A program made the translations under genes and the position numbers. Below the pieces are notes generated by a model. It was not told where the DNA came from and made no database searches. It saw nothing but the letters and a program-made list of their open reading frames with translations. A stretch of 11,468 nt of DNA, taken from contig LSYV01000038.1 of assembly GCA_001584585.1 (NCBI GenBank), forward strand, positions 139,996-151,463, read 5' to 3'. This DNA comes from Gonium pectorale (Eukaryota; Chlorophyta; Chlorophyceae; Chlamydomonadales; Volvocaceae). Below are positions 1 to 9,009 of this stretch, piece by piece (the first letter of the stretch is position 1; each line of letters begins with the position of its first letter).

Positions 1-515
1 ATGGGGCTCGCAGCAGGTGCCAACTCACGGGAGGCGACCCCCCGCGCCGCGCATTTGGGGGGTGGGGGGGGGGGTTGAGGCGTAGCAGGTGGCAAGCGAC
101 CCGCGGCTGGCTGGGCCAGCGCGCCGACGGGGCAGGTACGAGCGACCGGGGCTCCGTGCGAGCCCGCCTCACGCACCCTCCTCCCCTGCCAAGCCGGACA
201 ACACGATAGGTTCCGTTACCGCACCGCAGGGCCCCCTGGCCGCACCCACCCGGATCCGGTTCCGGCACCGCGCCCCGACCACGGACCAACCGCCAACCGT
301 CCGCCGCCCAAACCCCCAAAGGGAAACTCAAGACGCTGGTCGCCAACCACAAGCCGATCGCTCCGCACGTCCGCAGCGCACTCAGGAACCTGTACGTGCG
401 TGGCGAGACCACCAACCGCCAACCAACCCGGCCAACATATCGCCAACTGTCAACCGTGGACTAGCAATCAACCGCCAAGTCCGCCCGCTCCGCGGCCGTC
501 CGCAGCGCTCCGCAC
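1..515 (-). other. Peroxidase intron 10 (partial), with GGTTGGCGGTT repeats
   Basis: It starts with donor GTGCGG after the NVQ codons and runs off the window, so the rest of the peroxidase domain is missing. It holds two exact copies of the 13-mer GGTTGGCGGTTGG (minus strand, 286-298 and 412-424), a near-copy of the exon 10 edge (about 368-412) and a G-run near 61-74. Confidence 0.75.
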
Positions 516-1196
516 CTGCACGTTGGTGGTGAGCCCGCGCAGCACGGGCTCGACACCCGCAGAGAGCGACACGTTGGGGTTGAAGTAGGCCTGCATGAGC
601 ATCAGGTGGCCCTGCGGCACCTCCCTGCCCGAGTCGTCGATGCGCAGGATGACGTCGTTGATCTGCCGTGCGTGCGGGAGATCGGGGAACATCGGGGGAG
701 ATCGGGGGGATCAGAGTAGAGGGGCTGTGTTAGGGAGGAGGGGAAAGGGCAGGGGCGGTAGGTGTGGGCGGAGGAGAGAGGTGGATGAGGTGGCTTGAGG
801 GGGGGAAGGGGGCAGGTGTGGGGTCGCGGGTCCCACCGGTGGCGCACTGAGGCAGCCGGGGCGCATTAAGGCCACGCGCGCCGCCATTCAGTGTTGGGAG
901 TCAGGCGGTCCTGTTGCGGGCTCTGAGATTGCGCCGGGAGGCGGGAAGGGCGCAGCGTGTGTGAGGGGAGAGCGCGGGCGCTGGCCCCCGGCGGTCCCAG
1001 GTAGGGGCGGCGGCTGGCGGGACTGGGGGCCTAGCCTGGCCACACAGGCGGGCGATGCTGGTAGGCCGGAGGAGTGCGTGGGGGAATACCTGCGTGTGAT
1101 GCGAGGTGCTGCCCCCCTCCGTTTCCCAGCCGTCACGCAAGCATTGTCTACCGAAAACCGCCAACCGAAAACCGCAAACCACCAACCGCCAACCGT
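286..1196 (-). repeat. GGTTGGCGGTT-type repeats in peroxidase introns 9 and 10
   Basis: The exact 13-mer GGTTGGCGGTTGG (minus strand) occurs at 286-298, 412-424 and 1182-1194, with degenerate units around 424-478 and 1150-1181. Related blocks occur at 2610-2643, 9258-9330, 9414-9472 and 10810-10866 in the same orientation, and at about 11131-11147 in the opposite one. The coordinates span the three exact copies and include exons 9's downstream neighbour, exon 10, between them. Confidence 0.7.
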
Positions 1197-4100
1197 AAGC
1201 CTTAAACAATCAGCCCAAAGCAAGGCCACGGCCACCGGTCCGCCCACGGCCCGCCCCGCCTCTCGCCCGCCCGCCCGCCCGCCTGCCCGCCTCACCTCGG
1301 AGTGGCCGTACCGGTACGACACGGTGCTGAAGAAGGTGTCGATGGAGGGGTTGACGGAGGCGTTGTAGGCGGCGTAGGGCGGCAGCCGGATGCCCAGCGC
1401 CGGCATGTACTCGTAAAAGCACACGCGCTGTACGGCGCGTGTGCGTGCGTACGGCAGGGTACGGCGGGGTCAAGGATACACGGCAGGAAACACACACGTG
1501 AGTTCGTGAGGAGCACCGAGAGGGTAAGAGCTAGGGCGGGAGCGGGGCGCCTGAGGGGAGGTTGCTGGCGCGGCGGCACAGGGCGCGCGCATAGGGCGGG
1601 GCGGGGCCTGGGGTCGGCGCTCTCCACACAGCGTACGGCGCGGCAGGGCGGCGGCGCTGGCGCTTGGACTGCCAAGGAGCAGCTGCTCCTGAAGAAATGA
1701 AGTGTTAAAGCACCAGACCCATGGTCCCACAGCAGGGGTGCGCCATCGCCACCCTACGTATCGGCGCCTGCTAACCCTCGGCAAGCTTCTGCCGTCATTG
1801 TCGTGGACGCGGGCCGAAAACAAACCCCCAGCACACCCAACGCACCCGGCGAGCCGCGGCCATCGTTCATCAGCCAACGATCTAACCCGCTTGCAGGCCC
1901 GTGACCAAATACGGATGAGTAACTGCGTCACAACGTCACCCGCATCCCCGCCCACATGCGCTGAACCCCACCCCAGCCCCGCCCTCCGGGATACCAAGCA
2001 CGCACACACACGTCAAATGGAGGGCGATGACCATGGAGGGCGCGGGTCCGTCCGGATCTCGGCAATGGATGATACGCCCCGCTCCTCACCCAACCCAACC
2101 CTTCGCCCTGTACAAGTCACACGCATCCCACACACACCTACACACACGCGCCCCTCACCCTAACCCACACATTTACATACCCACTCCACCTGCTGGAGGG
2201 CGATGTTCCACTTGCGTGCCTCCTGGAACAGCGCCTCGTCGTCCCAGTCCGGGTGCTCCCGCGCCAGCTCCTCCGCCAGCCGGTTGTGCTCACGCACCCA
2301 CAGCGTCTGGAAGGCCAGCACCGGCGGGTCCACGTTCCCGCGAACGTCGCCCATGGCTCGCAACGTGCCGGGCGGCACGCGGCCCGCATCGTTGGCCCTA
2401 CACGAGAGCGGTGGCGCGAGGGCGACCGCATAAGAAATTGCAAACAACGCCGAATAGCAGGTTTGGTTGCCAAGAGGTGAGCCAAGAAATCAACTTGAAT
2501 GAATATTGCGGTTATCGCGGTTTAACTACCGATCAATACTATTTATGATTTGTAAAGTGAATTGCTGCTCAGTGATGCAGACGACTGGACGTGGCCTCAA
2601 TTGCCCCGGCTAACGGCCAACCGCAAACCCTCAACCGCCAACGAGCGGGAAGCAAGGCGCTAGGATTCCCGGCCCGGGAATCCCGGAGAACTCTCGGGAA
2701 TTCGAGAGATACCTGAGAACTCGGAAAACCCGGCCCGGGGCAAGCTGGCTTCCGGCGGCAACCCACGCACATATAGTCGAGCGACATGTTGACGCTGCCC
2801 ACGGTTGGCAGCATGGGCCCGCGGAGGGGGTCGTCTACCACCCGCATGCGGCCGCCCTCGTAGGCGCGCAGGCGGTCGCCGATGGCCTGGGAGCTGCCGT
2901 ACACCAGAGAGCCTGAGCGAAAGCACGACGTGGCACGAGGAGGTACGGCAGGGGGGTTTGGGCGGCGGCGCGGATGGCTGGGTGTCGGCAGAGTGGGGCC
3001 CGTGCGTGTGTGGACCGCGGCTCTCTCAGAACGGCTCACTCGGCAGGGTTCTCGTGGATGCGGGTGGGTTTCAGCGATACACATGGCCATGGCGGAACAA
3101 ACCCCGCCGGCCCGCATGGGCCCGCCCGCGTGGGGGGTCGTGCCGGACTGCTCGCACGACCCCCCACAGCGAATGGCGTGCGTGTCGTACGTACCGTCCA
3201 CGAACGCGGTGATGGTGTTGATGGTCTCGCGATACGGCGACGTGGACGTCTTGTTGTAGCCGGACCTGGGCCACGGGCGAGCGGAGGCGGCGCGGTAGGG
3301 AACGAAGATACAGGTGCAGATTACAGGCTACCCACAAAAGGGCTGCGGATCGCACGAGCCGATTGGAAGATGGGAACCGGGTCGCAACACGGGCGGGAGG
3401 GGAAAAGTGGGCAACGGCCCCGATGGGCACCAGAGACACCTATGAGGGCGGGCGCGACTGTGTCTCCCAGTGAAGTCCGACCGGGTAAGCTGGTAAGCCG
3501 GTCTTTTGGGGGGCGGGACGAACGTCACATGCCTTGCAACGTGCCCCCCACCCCTTTTGGAAACGTCGCGCCTTCGGGCGTGTCTGACCGTAGAGGTGGG
3601 CTCCCTCTTCCATTTGAGCTAATGGCTGTCTCGGCTGATGAAAGTGGCTCTGACGTCAGCAGGGCCCAGTTCGATGCACATGTGAGTCTCCCATCCATCC
3701 GTGCTATGACTGTCGCGGCCGATCAAGACGGCTCGAGGCCCCCTTCGGCCACGCCTTCGGCGCACCTGGTAAAGCGCATGGTGCGGTTGCCGCTCCCGGC
3801 GGGGTCGTAGTAGGGGTCGCCCTTTGGGATGGGGATGGGCGCCACGTCGGCCGGGTCGCCATCGGCGATCTTGTCCAGGTCGTGGTCAAAGTACTGGCCT
3901 GTGCGCGGTCATACCAGCAGTTGGGTGTATGTTGGGGCATGGGGTTGGGACGGGCTTCGGAAGCAATGGGGCTCGCAAATGCGGTTTGGTTTCGTCGGGG
4001 TCGGCGGTGGCGTTCAGTTGGGGCGCGGGACCGACTATTGCAAATGCAGATCGGTTTTGGACAGGACCCATACATGATGCACAGAAGGCGACACGCCGTC

Positions 4101-5595
4101 GGAAATTGCGCCCCCTTTGCCACGCAGGCCCTTCACAGCTCATCAGCGGACCCCACGAACATACCCATGTAGGTCAGGAGGTCTACGCGTGCACCCGCGC
4201 CGTCGTCAGCGGGCAGACGGGCGGGCGTCAGGGCGGCATTGCCGCGCGCGAATGGCGTCCATGTGAGCGTGTCGGGGTGGGCGGTGGTGAAGCGAGGACG
4301 GGCGGGTGTAGGGCGGGGCGCACATGTCAGCGGAAGCACATAAAAACTGAGTTAGGAATTAAGGCGTGGGGGCGCATGTACGAAAGGCAGGGCTTGACAG
4401 TAGTGCGGGGCAAGGGGGGGGGGTGTCAGCCGTGGGCAGTGCCCTGCCCGAGCGTCAGGTCCCACTGCCTGTGCGCCGGAGCCTACCCATGGCTGGGAGC
4501 ACTACTGGGCACGTACGGCAGCAGGGGCATTCGATTCCCAGCGCTACACCCCTACATTGATCCCTGTTCCTGTTTGCAATCCCTTGCGATGAGCCCGCGG
4601 AGCCGCGCTGTTGAGCCGCGTCTCACGCTGCGCCCGTTCGCACCCGAGGTGTTCTTCTCCAGGTAGCGCCGCTTCTCCGGGTAGTCGGTCTGCATGAGGG
4701 CCAGGCTGATGGCGCGAGCGCTGGGCCGGTCGGGGCCCTGCGTTTAGGTGTGTGGAGGAGGGGGGGAGGGAAAGGGCGAGGAGAAGAGAGCGGGATGCGT
4801 TGCTACCGGGGGCGTGAAGGGCAGGGCGCTGCGGGGTGGGGGGGGGGTTTCAGAGCTTGCCATGCATTCTGTTTGACTGGGTGCAGCGGCGCGCGGATGG
4901 AGACGGGTACGGCGGAGGGAGGGAGGGAGGTACAAGGGTGGCCGAGTCTGCTTGCAAGCAAGCGCGCGTCCGCCTGGGCGCGGATCGTTGCATGGCGGGG
5001 CGGATGCGCTGCTGCGGAAAGCACGCACGTTCAGCGCCGGCGTTTGTTTCGACGAGCGAGCATAACCTTGGCGACCGAACTATCCATAAGCTAACGGCCC
5101 GATGGGCGCGCGGTTGGGCGTGGCGACCACCTAGGTTCCTACCGCGAGGCTCGAGTTGGCATCGGTATAGCCAACGGGGACTTGAAGACGAATGAACTCG
5201 GTGTTTGCCGCCCTGGAGTTGAGGACGGGCCGAGCGCCGGGGGATCGAGGGGCTAAGGTTAAGCCGCCGATGTCCATCGGTACCGGTTCAGGGCCGCAAT
5301 TTAAAAGCAAGTCACAGGACAGGAAATTGTATGCATACTTGACGTGCAGTGCGCGCGCCCTCAGAGAAGCAAACGATCGCCCCGCCCGCTTCCGCTTACG
5401 GCATCCACCGCCATCCGCCATGCAACCGCCCGCAGAACCGTTCCGCGGTGTTCGCGTGCCTTACCCCCACTCCGGATGCGCCACATTGTTGCCACGACCG
5501 TCGAACGAGCGGTACTTGGGCCGTTGCGCGGCAGCGGTGCCCAAAAGCGCTACCATCAGCAGCGGCGGGAGCGCTCGAGCTGCCCCGATCGGCAT
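516..5595 (-). CDS. Secreted animal-type haem peroxidase, ten exons, C-terminus outside window
   Basis: Exons in transcript order: 5595-5465, 5212-5143, 4737-4644, 4182-4165, 3898-3766, 3265-3195, 2912-2771, 2397-2190, 1427-1296, 662-516. All junctions keep frame and give 382 residues. It should oxidise substrates with hydrogen peroxide after export. Visible in order: signal peptide (1-24); N-terminal YRSFDGRGNN and HPEWGAANTEFIRL (28-53); RPSARAIS (71-78); GQYFDHD with distal His110 and Asp109/Asp111 (105-111); GDPYYDP (131-137); calcium loop TAFVDGS (168-174); VYGS; GDVR with Arg239; REHNRLAEEL; EYMPALG; YRYGHSE with proximal His331; then INDVILRIDDSG. The order and spacing match the peroxidase/cyclooxygenase superfamily, and the N-terminal part resembles bacterial members. 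The C-terminal third of the domain, with the usual RGRDHG segment, lies beyond position 1. Val242 stands where a haem-linking Glu is common. Seven N-glycosylation sequons fit secretion. The physiological substrate cannot be told. The family call is firm; individual splice sites rest on frame and family spacing. Confidence 0.93.
663..1295 (-). other. Peroxidase intron 9
   Basis: Bounded by donor GTGAGG and acceptor CACGGCAG. It contains a GGTTGGCGGTT repeat block at about 1150-1196, roughly 100 nt downstream of the donor, and a run of GGCGGGC units right after the donor. No further exon is needed, because GHSE and INDVILRID join in frame at the place the family expects. Confidence 0.8.
1428..2189 (-). 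other. Peroxidase intron 8, the longest fully visible
   Basis: It joins IALQQ to RVCFYEYMP. Visible items are a CA-rich tract (about 2128-2165), a 16-bp perfect palindrome AGGAGCAGCTGCTCCT (1675-1690) and several TACGGC motifs near the 3' end (1431-1466). No gene is seen within it. Confidence 0.78.
2181..2397 (-). CDS. Peroxidase exon 8, with two possible donors nine bases apart
   Basis: The exon starts after GTGTAG at 2398, where one G completes the Met codon begun at 2771. It carries GDVRGN, LWVREHNRLAEEL and FQEARKWNIALQQ. Two donors keep frame: CAG|GTGGAG, ending the exon at 2190, and TGG|GTATGT, ending it at 2181 and adding Val-Glu-Trp. Family spacing between the EARK motif and the (E/D)(F/Y)LP motif favours 2190. 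The GTATGT site looks stronger by consensus, so both may be used. Confidence 0.75.
2398..2770 (-). other. Peroxidase intron 7, with AT-rich island and palindromes
   Basis: It runs from donor GTGCGT to acceptor GTGTAG. Positions about 2440-2575 form an AT-rich island unlike other introns here. Positions 2663-2683 are a 10-bp inverted repeat around one base, and 2691-2708 a 6-bp inverted repeat. A GGTTGGCGGTT-type block lies at 2610-2643. Confidence 0.78.
2663..2708. repeat. Two adjacent inverted repeats in peroxidase intron 7
   Basis: GGATTCCCGG, C, CCGGGAATCC (2663-2683) is followed by CTCTCG, GGAATT, CGAGAG (2691-2708). GAGAACTC occurs twice nearby (2687 and 2714 regions). It may be a remnant of a small mobile element, but there is no transposase or clear target duplication. 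Confidence 0.55.
3266..3765 (-). other. Peroxidase intron 5
   Basis: It joins RFTR to SGYNKTS, with donor GTGCGC and acceptor CCCAG. I see no further element. The long plus-strand open frame over 2974-3810 covers this intron and neighbouring exons in antisense and has no recognisable domain. Confidence 0.8.
4165..4182 (-). CDS. 18-nt micro-exon (exon 4) of the peroxidase
   Basis: This exon is flanked by the acceptor GCGTAG and the donor GTATGT. It takes one base from exon 3 (donor GTGCGA at 4643) and gives one base to exon 5, so the protein reads NTS-DLLTYM-GQYFDHD. The family expects a short segment like SDLLWQW directly before GQ(F/Y)xDHD, and no other nearby sequence supplies it in frame. 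Omitting the exon would keep the frame but lose the six residues before the distal histidine motif. Confidence 0.82.
4183..4643 (-). other. Peroxidase intron 3
   Basis: It lies between exon 3 (donor GTGCGA) and the micro-exon (acceptor GCGTAG). It holds a G-run at about 4415-4423 on the plus strand and TACGGC near 4512. Nothing else is recognised. Confidence 0.75.
4738..5142 (-). other. Peroxidase intron 2
   Basis: It lies between DANSSLA (donor GTAGGA) and GPDRPSAR (acceptor CGCAG). The 3' half is C/T-rich on the transcript strand, as expected of a polypyrimidine tract. No other element is seen. Confidence 0.78.
5524..5595 (-). other. Signal peptide and start codon of the peroxidase
   Basis: The ATG at 5595-5593 has A at -3 and begins a typical secretory leader: a short N-terminus with one Arg, a hydrophobic core (LPPLLMVALLG) and a small-residue end TAAAQ, cleaved probably near residues 23-24. 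The frame stays open upstream to another ATG at 5748, but the roughly 51 extra residues resemble no leader and would bury the signal peptide, so the 5595 start was preferred. The mature protein would start near RPKYRSFDG. Confidence 0.82.
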
Positions 5596-7959
5596 GCTAA
5601 GGTTTGTCGAGGCAAAGAGGGAGAAAATATCGAGCCGGGATCCACAGGAGGGCAGGTCCGGCGGCCGGCGCGGAAGAAATGTAAGGAGCGCTCCAGATTT
5701 GCAAAACCAGGTACCACGGTAACACCGTATCGAAGTCGAGACCTTCAATTCAGTTGCTGCTTAAGCTGTCTCTTTAAGGTCGCCAGCCCGGCAAGGTCAG
5801 GGAAACACCCGCGGTACGGCCTTCCGTTGGTCCCATAACCCTTACGCTATCTACCCAAACATGCCCCTGTGTATTTCTCAACCATGGAAAACTTAGGCAA
5901 GGTTATTGCAAATTCCATGGTCGCTGTGGCCTGCTGCTGCTGCCTGCGGAGCACTCAACGGCCCAAAGGAAGATGGATTGGGCGCGAGGGGCGCGGTGCT
6001 ATCCTTTCGAAACAGCCATGTGTTCAGGCACTTTAGCGCGATCTTGATCTGGGTTTGAGAAGGCCACACGAGTGGTTAACAGTCTACAACGGTCTTAACG
6101 GCCCGACAACCGCAAGCCCGATTGTAGTGGTACTAGTGACGCAAGGGCGTGTAGCCGCGCTCTGTATGCGCTTTGCCCCAGTTTATTTCGGGTGTCTCGG
6201 GATCACGGGATGCACCGTCTCGGGCGTGAGCGTTGACTGCGACACAGCGGGGACACAAATCAAGCCTTGAGGCTCAACGATTGAGGCTCACAGATGAGGG
6301 ACACAGATAAGACTGCCTGCGACGTTGACCCATGCAACTCAGTAGCAGCGTCCTGCTCGGCCTCGCGACCAGCCCGAGGAGATAAGCGCCAACATAGGCT
6401 TGAAAATCGAGGATATCATGCGCAAGAGACAGCACGAGGCGGGTCGGCTGTGGCGGCACGGCCCATCCTGGGATGGAGGGGTGCAAGCCGAGTCCGTGGA
6501 GAGGTCCTCCGCAGGTTGCCCGGGCGGGGGTCGCAAATAAGGCATCCCGCATTGGCATGTCCACCAATTATATGACCAGCACGCAGTCTGGGGGGCGCTA
6601 CCTACCGAGGTGGGCCTCCGCCATTGACCTACCTTGCCATTCGGGTGGGGGACCCGGGACTGTTGCCCGGGCCACACCACGCAACCTATGCTGTGCGTCG
6701 GTCCCGCCAAACCGCGCCCTCATTCGCCTGTTCAGCCTGCCCTCACCCCGCCCATGCCCCCCACCCCCGAACATATTTCATCCCGGAAAAGTTCCAGACG
6801 TTGCAAATGCAAAATCGAATCGGCCCGCCGACGTCCAGACAGCATTCCTCCAGCCATGGCGAGCTGGGGGGGACTGTGGATGCAGCAGCCGCCGCCCTGC
6901 CACAGCACCAAACGAAGGGACAGGACTGAACTGAATGCAGCGGCGCCTGCGCCCTGTATGTGCTGGCTTATTAGGCAAGCCCCGCTGCTCGCTCGTCGAT
7001 CCCACCCACACCCGCCCCTCCCTCCCTTCCACAACGGTACGCATCTCGCGATCTACACCGACCCTATCGCCCCCCGCGCTCTCCGGAGAAGCTCTTGCAC
7101 GCACCGGTGGCCCCCATTCAGCCTTGCGTGGGGATGCCTTACTTCAAAGACCGTGTTCATTACATGCACAAGTTAGTTGCAGTAACAATGGATGGCACGC
7201 ACGGAAATTGACACAGTAGTTGGACCGTCAGGGCCGCGCGCAGATGTGTGGAAAAGACGGCATTGGATGGAAAACACGGACACTTAGCATAGAGCAAGCG
7301 AGGCTATGACGCAAGGTGGTGGCGGAATAGGTACTGACGCCCTTTCCCCCTATCCTCGCCTAGCCTTCCCACAGAAAGAAAACTGACCAGCCACGACACT
7401 TGAGAAGTGGCTGCGGCCACAGCAATCAAGGACGAGCCGCCGCCGCCGCCAACAATGCCGGCTCCACCTGCCAGAATGTATGTTACCAGCGCAGGCGGCG
7501 AGAGCAATCATTAAGGCGCGCGATCCATCCGTTAGGTAGGGGCGCGCATATTTATACTACTGTGGCCTGTCGACTCCACCGTGTACGGCACATTAGGCAC
7601 ATACGTACGGCACACTGTGTGCGCGTGCCGTGCATGGTGCCAAGCCACCGGCAGCAGCCAACTGATAATAAGCAACCCTTTGAAGACACAAAAAGCAACC
7701 TGGACACGCACACACGGAGTGGACTGACGAACTGAGGTCCTTTTACTCGATAGAGGCACGCGGACGGAGGAACAAAATGCACCACATCCAGATACACGAA
7801 CTCGCACAGTAGGACTACTGCCAAAGTTCGTTCTGGCCATGCACGGACAATCGCACACGCGCACATACCGGCACATGTGGCACATACATGCGGTATGTAG
7901 CTAGCCGCGGCCGTAGCTTAGCAAGCTAGCTAAGGGCCTACCGCGCGCAAAAAAAACAG
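5596..7959. other. Non-coding flank upstream of the peroxidase gene
   Basis: I see no gene on either strand. Open frames are short, match no family and lack consistent splice partners. The stretch is visibly less GC-rich than the rest and should hold the peroxidase promoter and 5' UTR, but I recognise no core promoter element. Minor items are a direct repeat of TTGAGGCTCA (6267-6276 and 6281-6290), a CTG run near 5933-5945, a CCG run near 7437-7452 and a small hairpin at 7917-7934. Confidence 0.6.
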
Positions 7960-7976
7960 GGCTGCCGCGCGCCGCC

Positions 7977-7981
7977 TTACA
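7977..7981 (-). terminator. Candidate TGTAA poly(A) signal of the b561 gene
   Basis: TGTAA on the minus strand is the usual poly(A) signal of chlorophyte algae. I saw no closer copy between the stop codon at 9010 and this site, which would make the 3' UTR about 1 kb. A run of eight T on the transcript strand follows about 20 nt downstream. Cleavage here is inferred only. Confidence 0.35.
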
Positions 7982-8024
7982 CACACGCAGCACACACGCA
8001 ACCAACTGAAACGATAGGTGCTCT

Positions 8025-8069
8025 GGAAGTGGGCTGGGCGGAAGTGTGCTAGGCGGAAGTGGGCTCGCA
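8025..8069. repeat. 15-bp tandem repeat, three copies
   Basis: GGAAGTGGGCTGGGC and two near-copies start at 8025, 8040 and 8055. It lies in non-coding sequence. Confidence 0.75.
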
Positions 8070-8916
8070 TGTATGTGAGCAGGGATGGGATCGGATGCGA
8101 GGAAATGTACGGAAATGTGCGGATGGATGGATGGCGGCCGCCGTTAGTGGTTGGTTGGCGAGCCTGCCTGCGTGGTACGGCGATGCGATGCGATGCGATG
8201 GATGCGGATGCGACCCATCCGGGCTGCAATGTCGTCCATTCCTTGCTAGCTCCTTGCTTATCCAAACATTGACCTGACCCAAACGTTAGTCTCACTGCTC
8301 CAACATCAAAGAAGATCCCGCTCGCTCATTTCCCAGAAACAACTAACCCAAGCGAGCGGAAGTAAGCCACAGGTCGGCTACGCTCGCTCATGGATCCCCG
8401 CCCACGCTTAGATACGCCTGCCTCGCTCCAACAAGCAAGCACTTGGCCGCCCGCATATCGTTCAATTGTGTATTCTTATTGCTCGGCCAGCCAGGAGGTA
8501 CTGAGATGGGCTGCCGCAACACACGCGCGTGCGCCCTGACCCGCCCGGCAGATGAAACACTCAACCATGACATTCTTCTTTGCTTACTTTGCTGCTTGAG
8601 GGAACGCCGCTTCATTCGCACACACGCACACCACCTACCGCGCACACAGGACGAAGCTCACACCTACCACGAGGACCAAGCTGCGATAGACCAAACAAGC
8701 TATCGTCGCACGCAGCGAGCCGTAACGGCTGATGATGACGGATGGTTTGCGCAAGAGCATTGAAAATGCGCATCCTGCTCAGGGCACATGTGTACGGTAT
8801 GCATATGTACAGCCTCTCTGAAGTACCATTATTCTACGGCCGTACCGCCGTACGTACCGCCGGCTGGGGAGTGGGCCATCCAGCAGGTAGGTCGGCGGGC
8901 CACATAACTATTATGC

Positions 8917-8937
8917 CCGCGCGCGCGGCGCGCGCGG
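8917..8937. repeat. Alternating GC palindrome after the b561 stop
   Basis: CCGCGCGCGC, one G, then GCGCGCGCGG form 10-bp arms about 73 nt downstream of the stop codon. The alternating CG could form a stable hairpin in RNA or Z-DNA in the duplex. Confidence 0.7.
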
Positions 8938-9009
8938 TGCGGCCGTACATACGTACGTCTGTTTCCGCCGCGCGGGCCCCGCGCTCGCTCATGCTCCAAT
9001 TCTGTCGCA

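Larger units (their letters stand above)
7960..9009 (-). other. Probable 3' UTR of the b561 gene
   Basis: No coding signal is seen. The stretch holds a GC-alternating palindrome (8917-8937), three copies of CGCTCGCTCAT (8319, 8381, 8982), a GATGC repeat near 8182-8202, a 15-bp tandem repeat (8025-8069) and several TACGTAC-like motifs. Its extent depends on the uncertain poly(A) signal. Confidence 0.4.

Noticed and set aside
286..478. CRISPR-like spaced repeats
   Set aside because: The repeat units are 10-13 nt, degenerate, lack spacers of uniform length and lie within an intron of a eukaryotic gene.
2345..2360. Alternative exon 8 acceptor at TTGCGAG, joining CV to AMGDVR
   Set aside because: It lacks a pyrimidine tract and would delete the NDAGRVPPGTLR stretch that family spacing expects before GDxR.
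2974..3810. 278-codon open frame on the plus strand
   Set aside because: It runs antisense over two recognised peroxidase exons and their introns. It has no recognisable domain, and its length is expected in GC-rich DNA with few stop codons.
3824..4666. 280-codon open frame on the plus strand
   Set aside because: It covers peroxidase exons 3-5 in antisense and contains no motif I recognise.
5595..5748. Upstream ATG at 5748 as the peroxidase start
   Set aside because: It would add about 51 residues of unremarkable sequence ahead of a good signal peptide. It cannot be excluded without transcript data.
5596..7959. Possible extra gene between the two genes
   Set aside because: Frames such as 6055-6270 (plus) and 6274-6567 or 7532-7885 (minus) show no domain, no consistent codon bias and no good splice partners.
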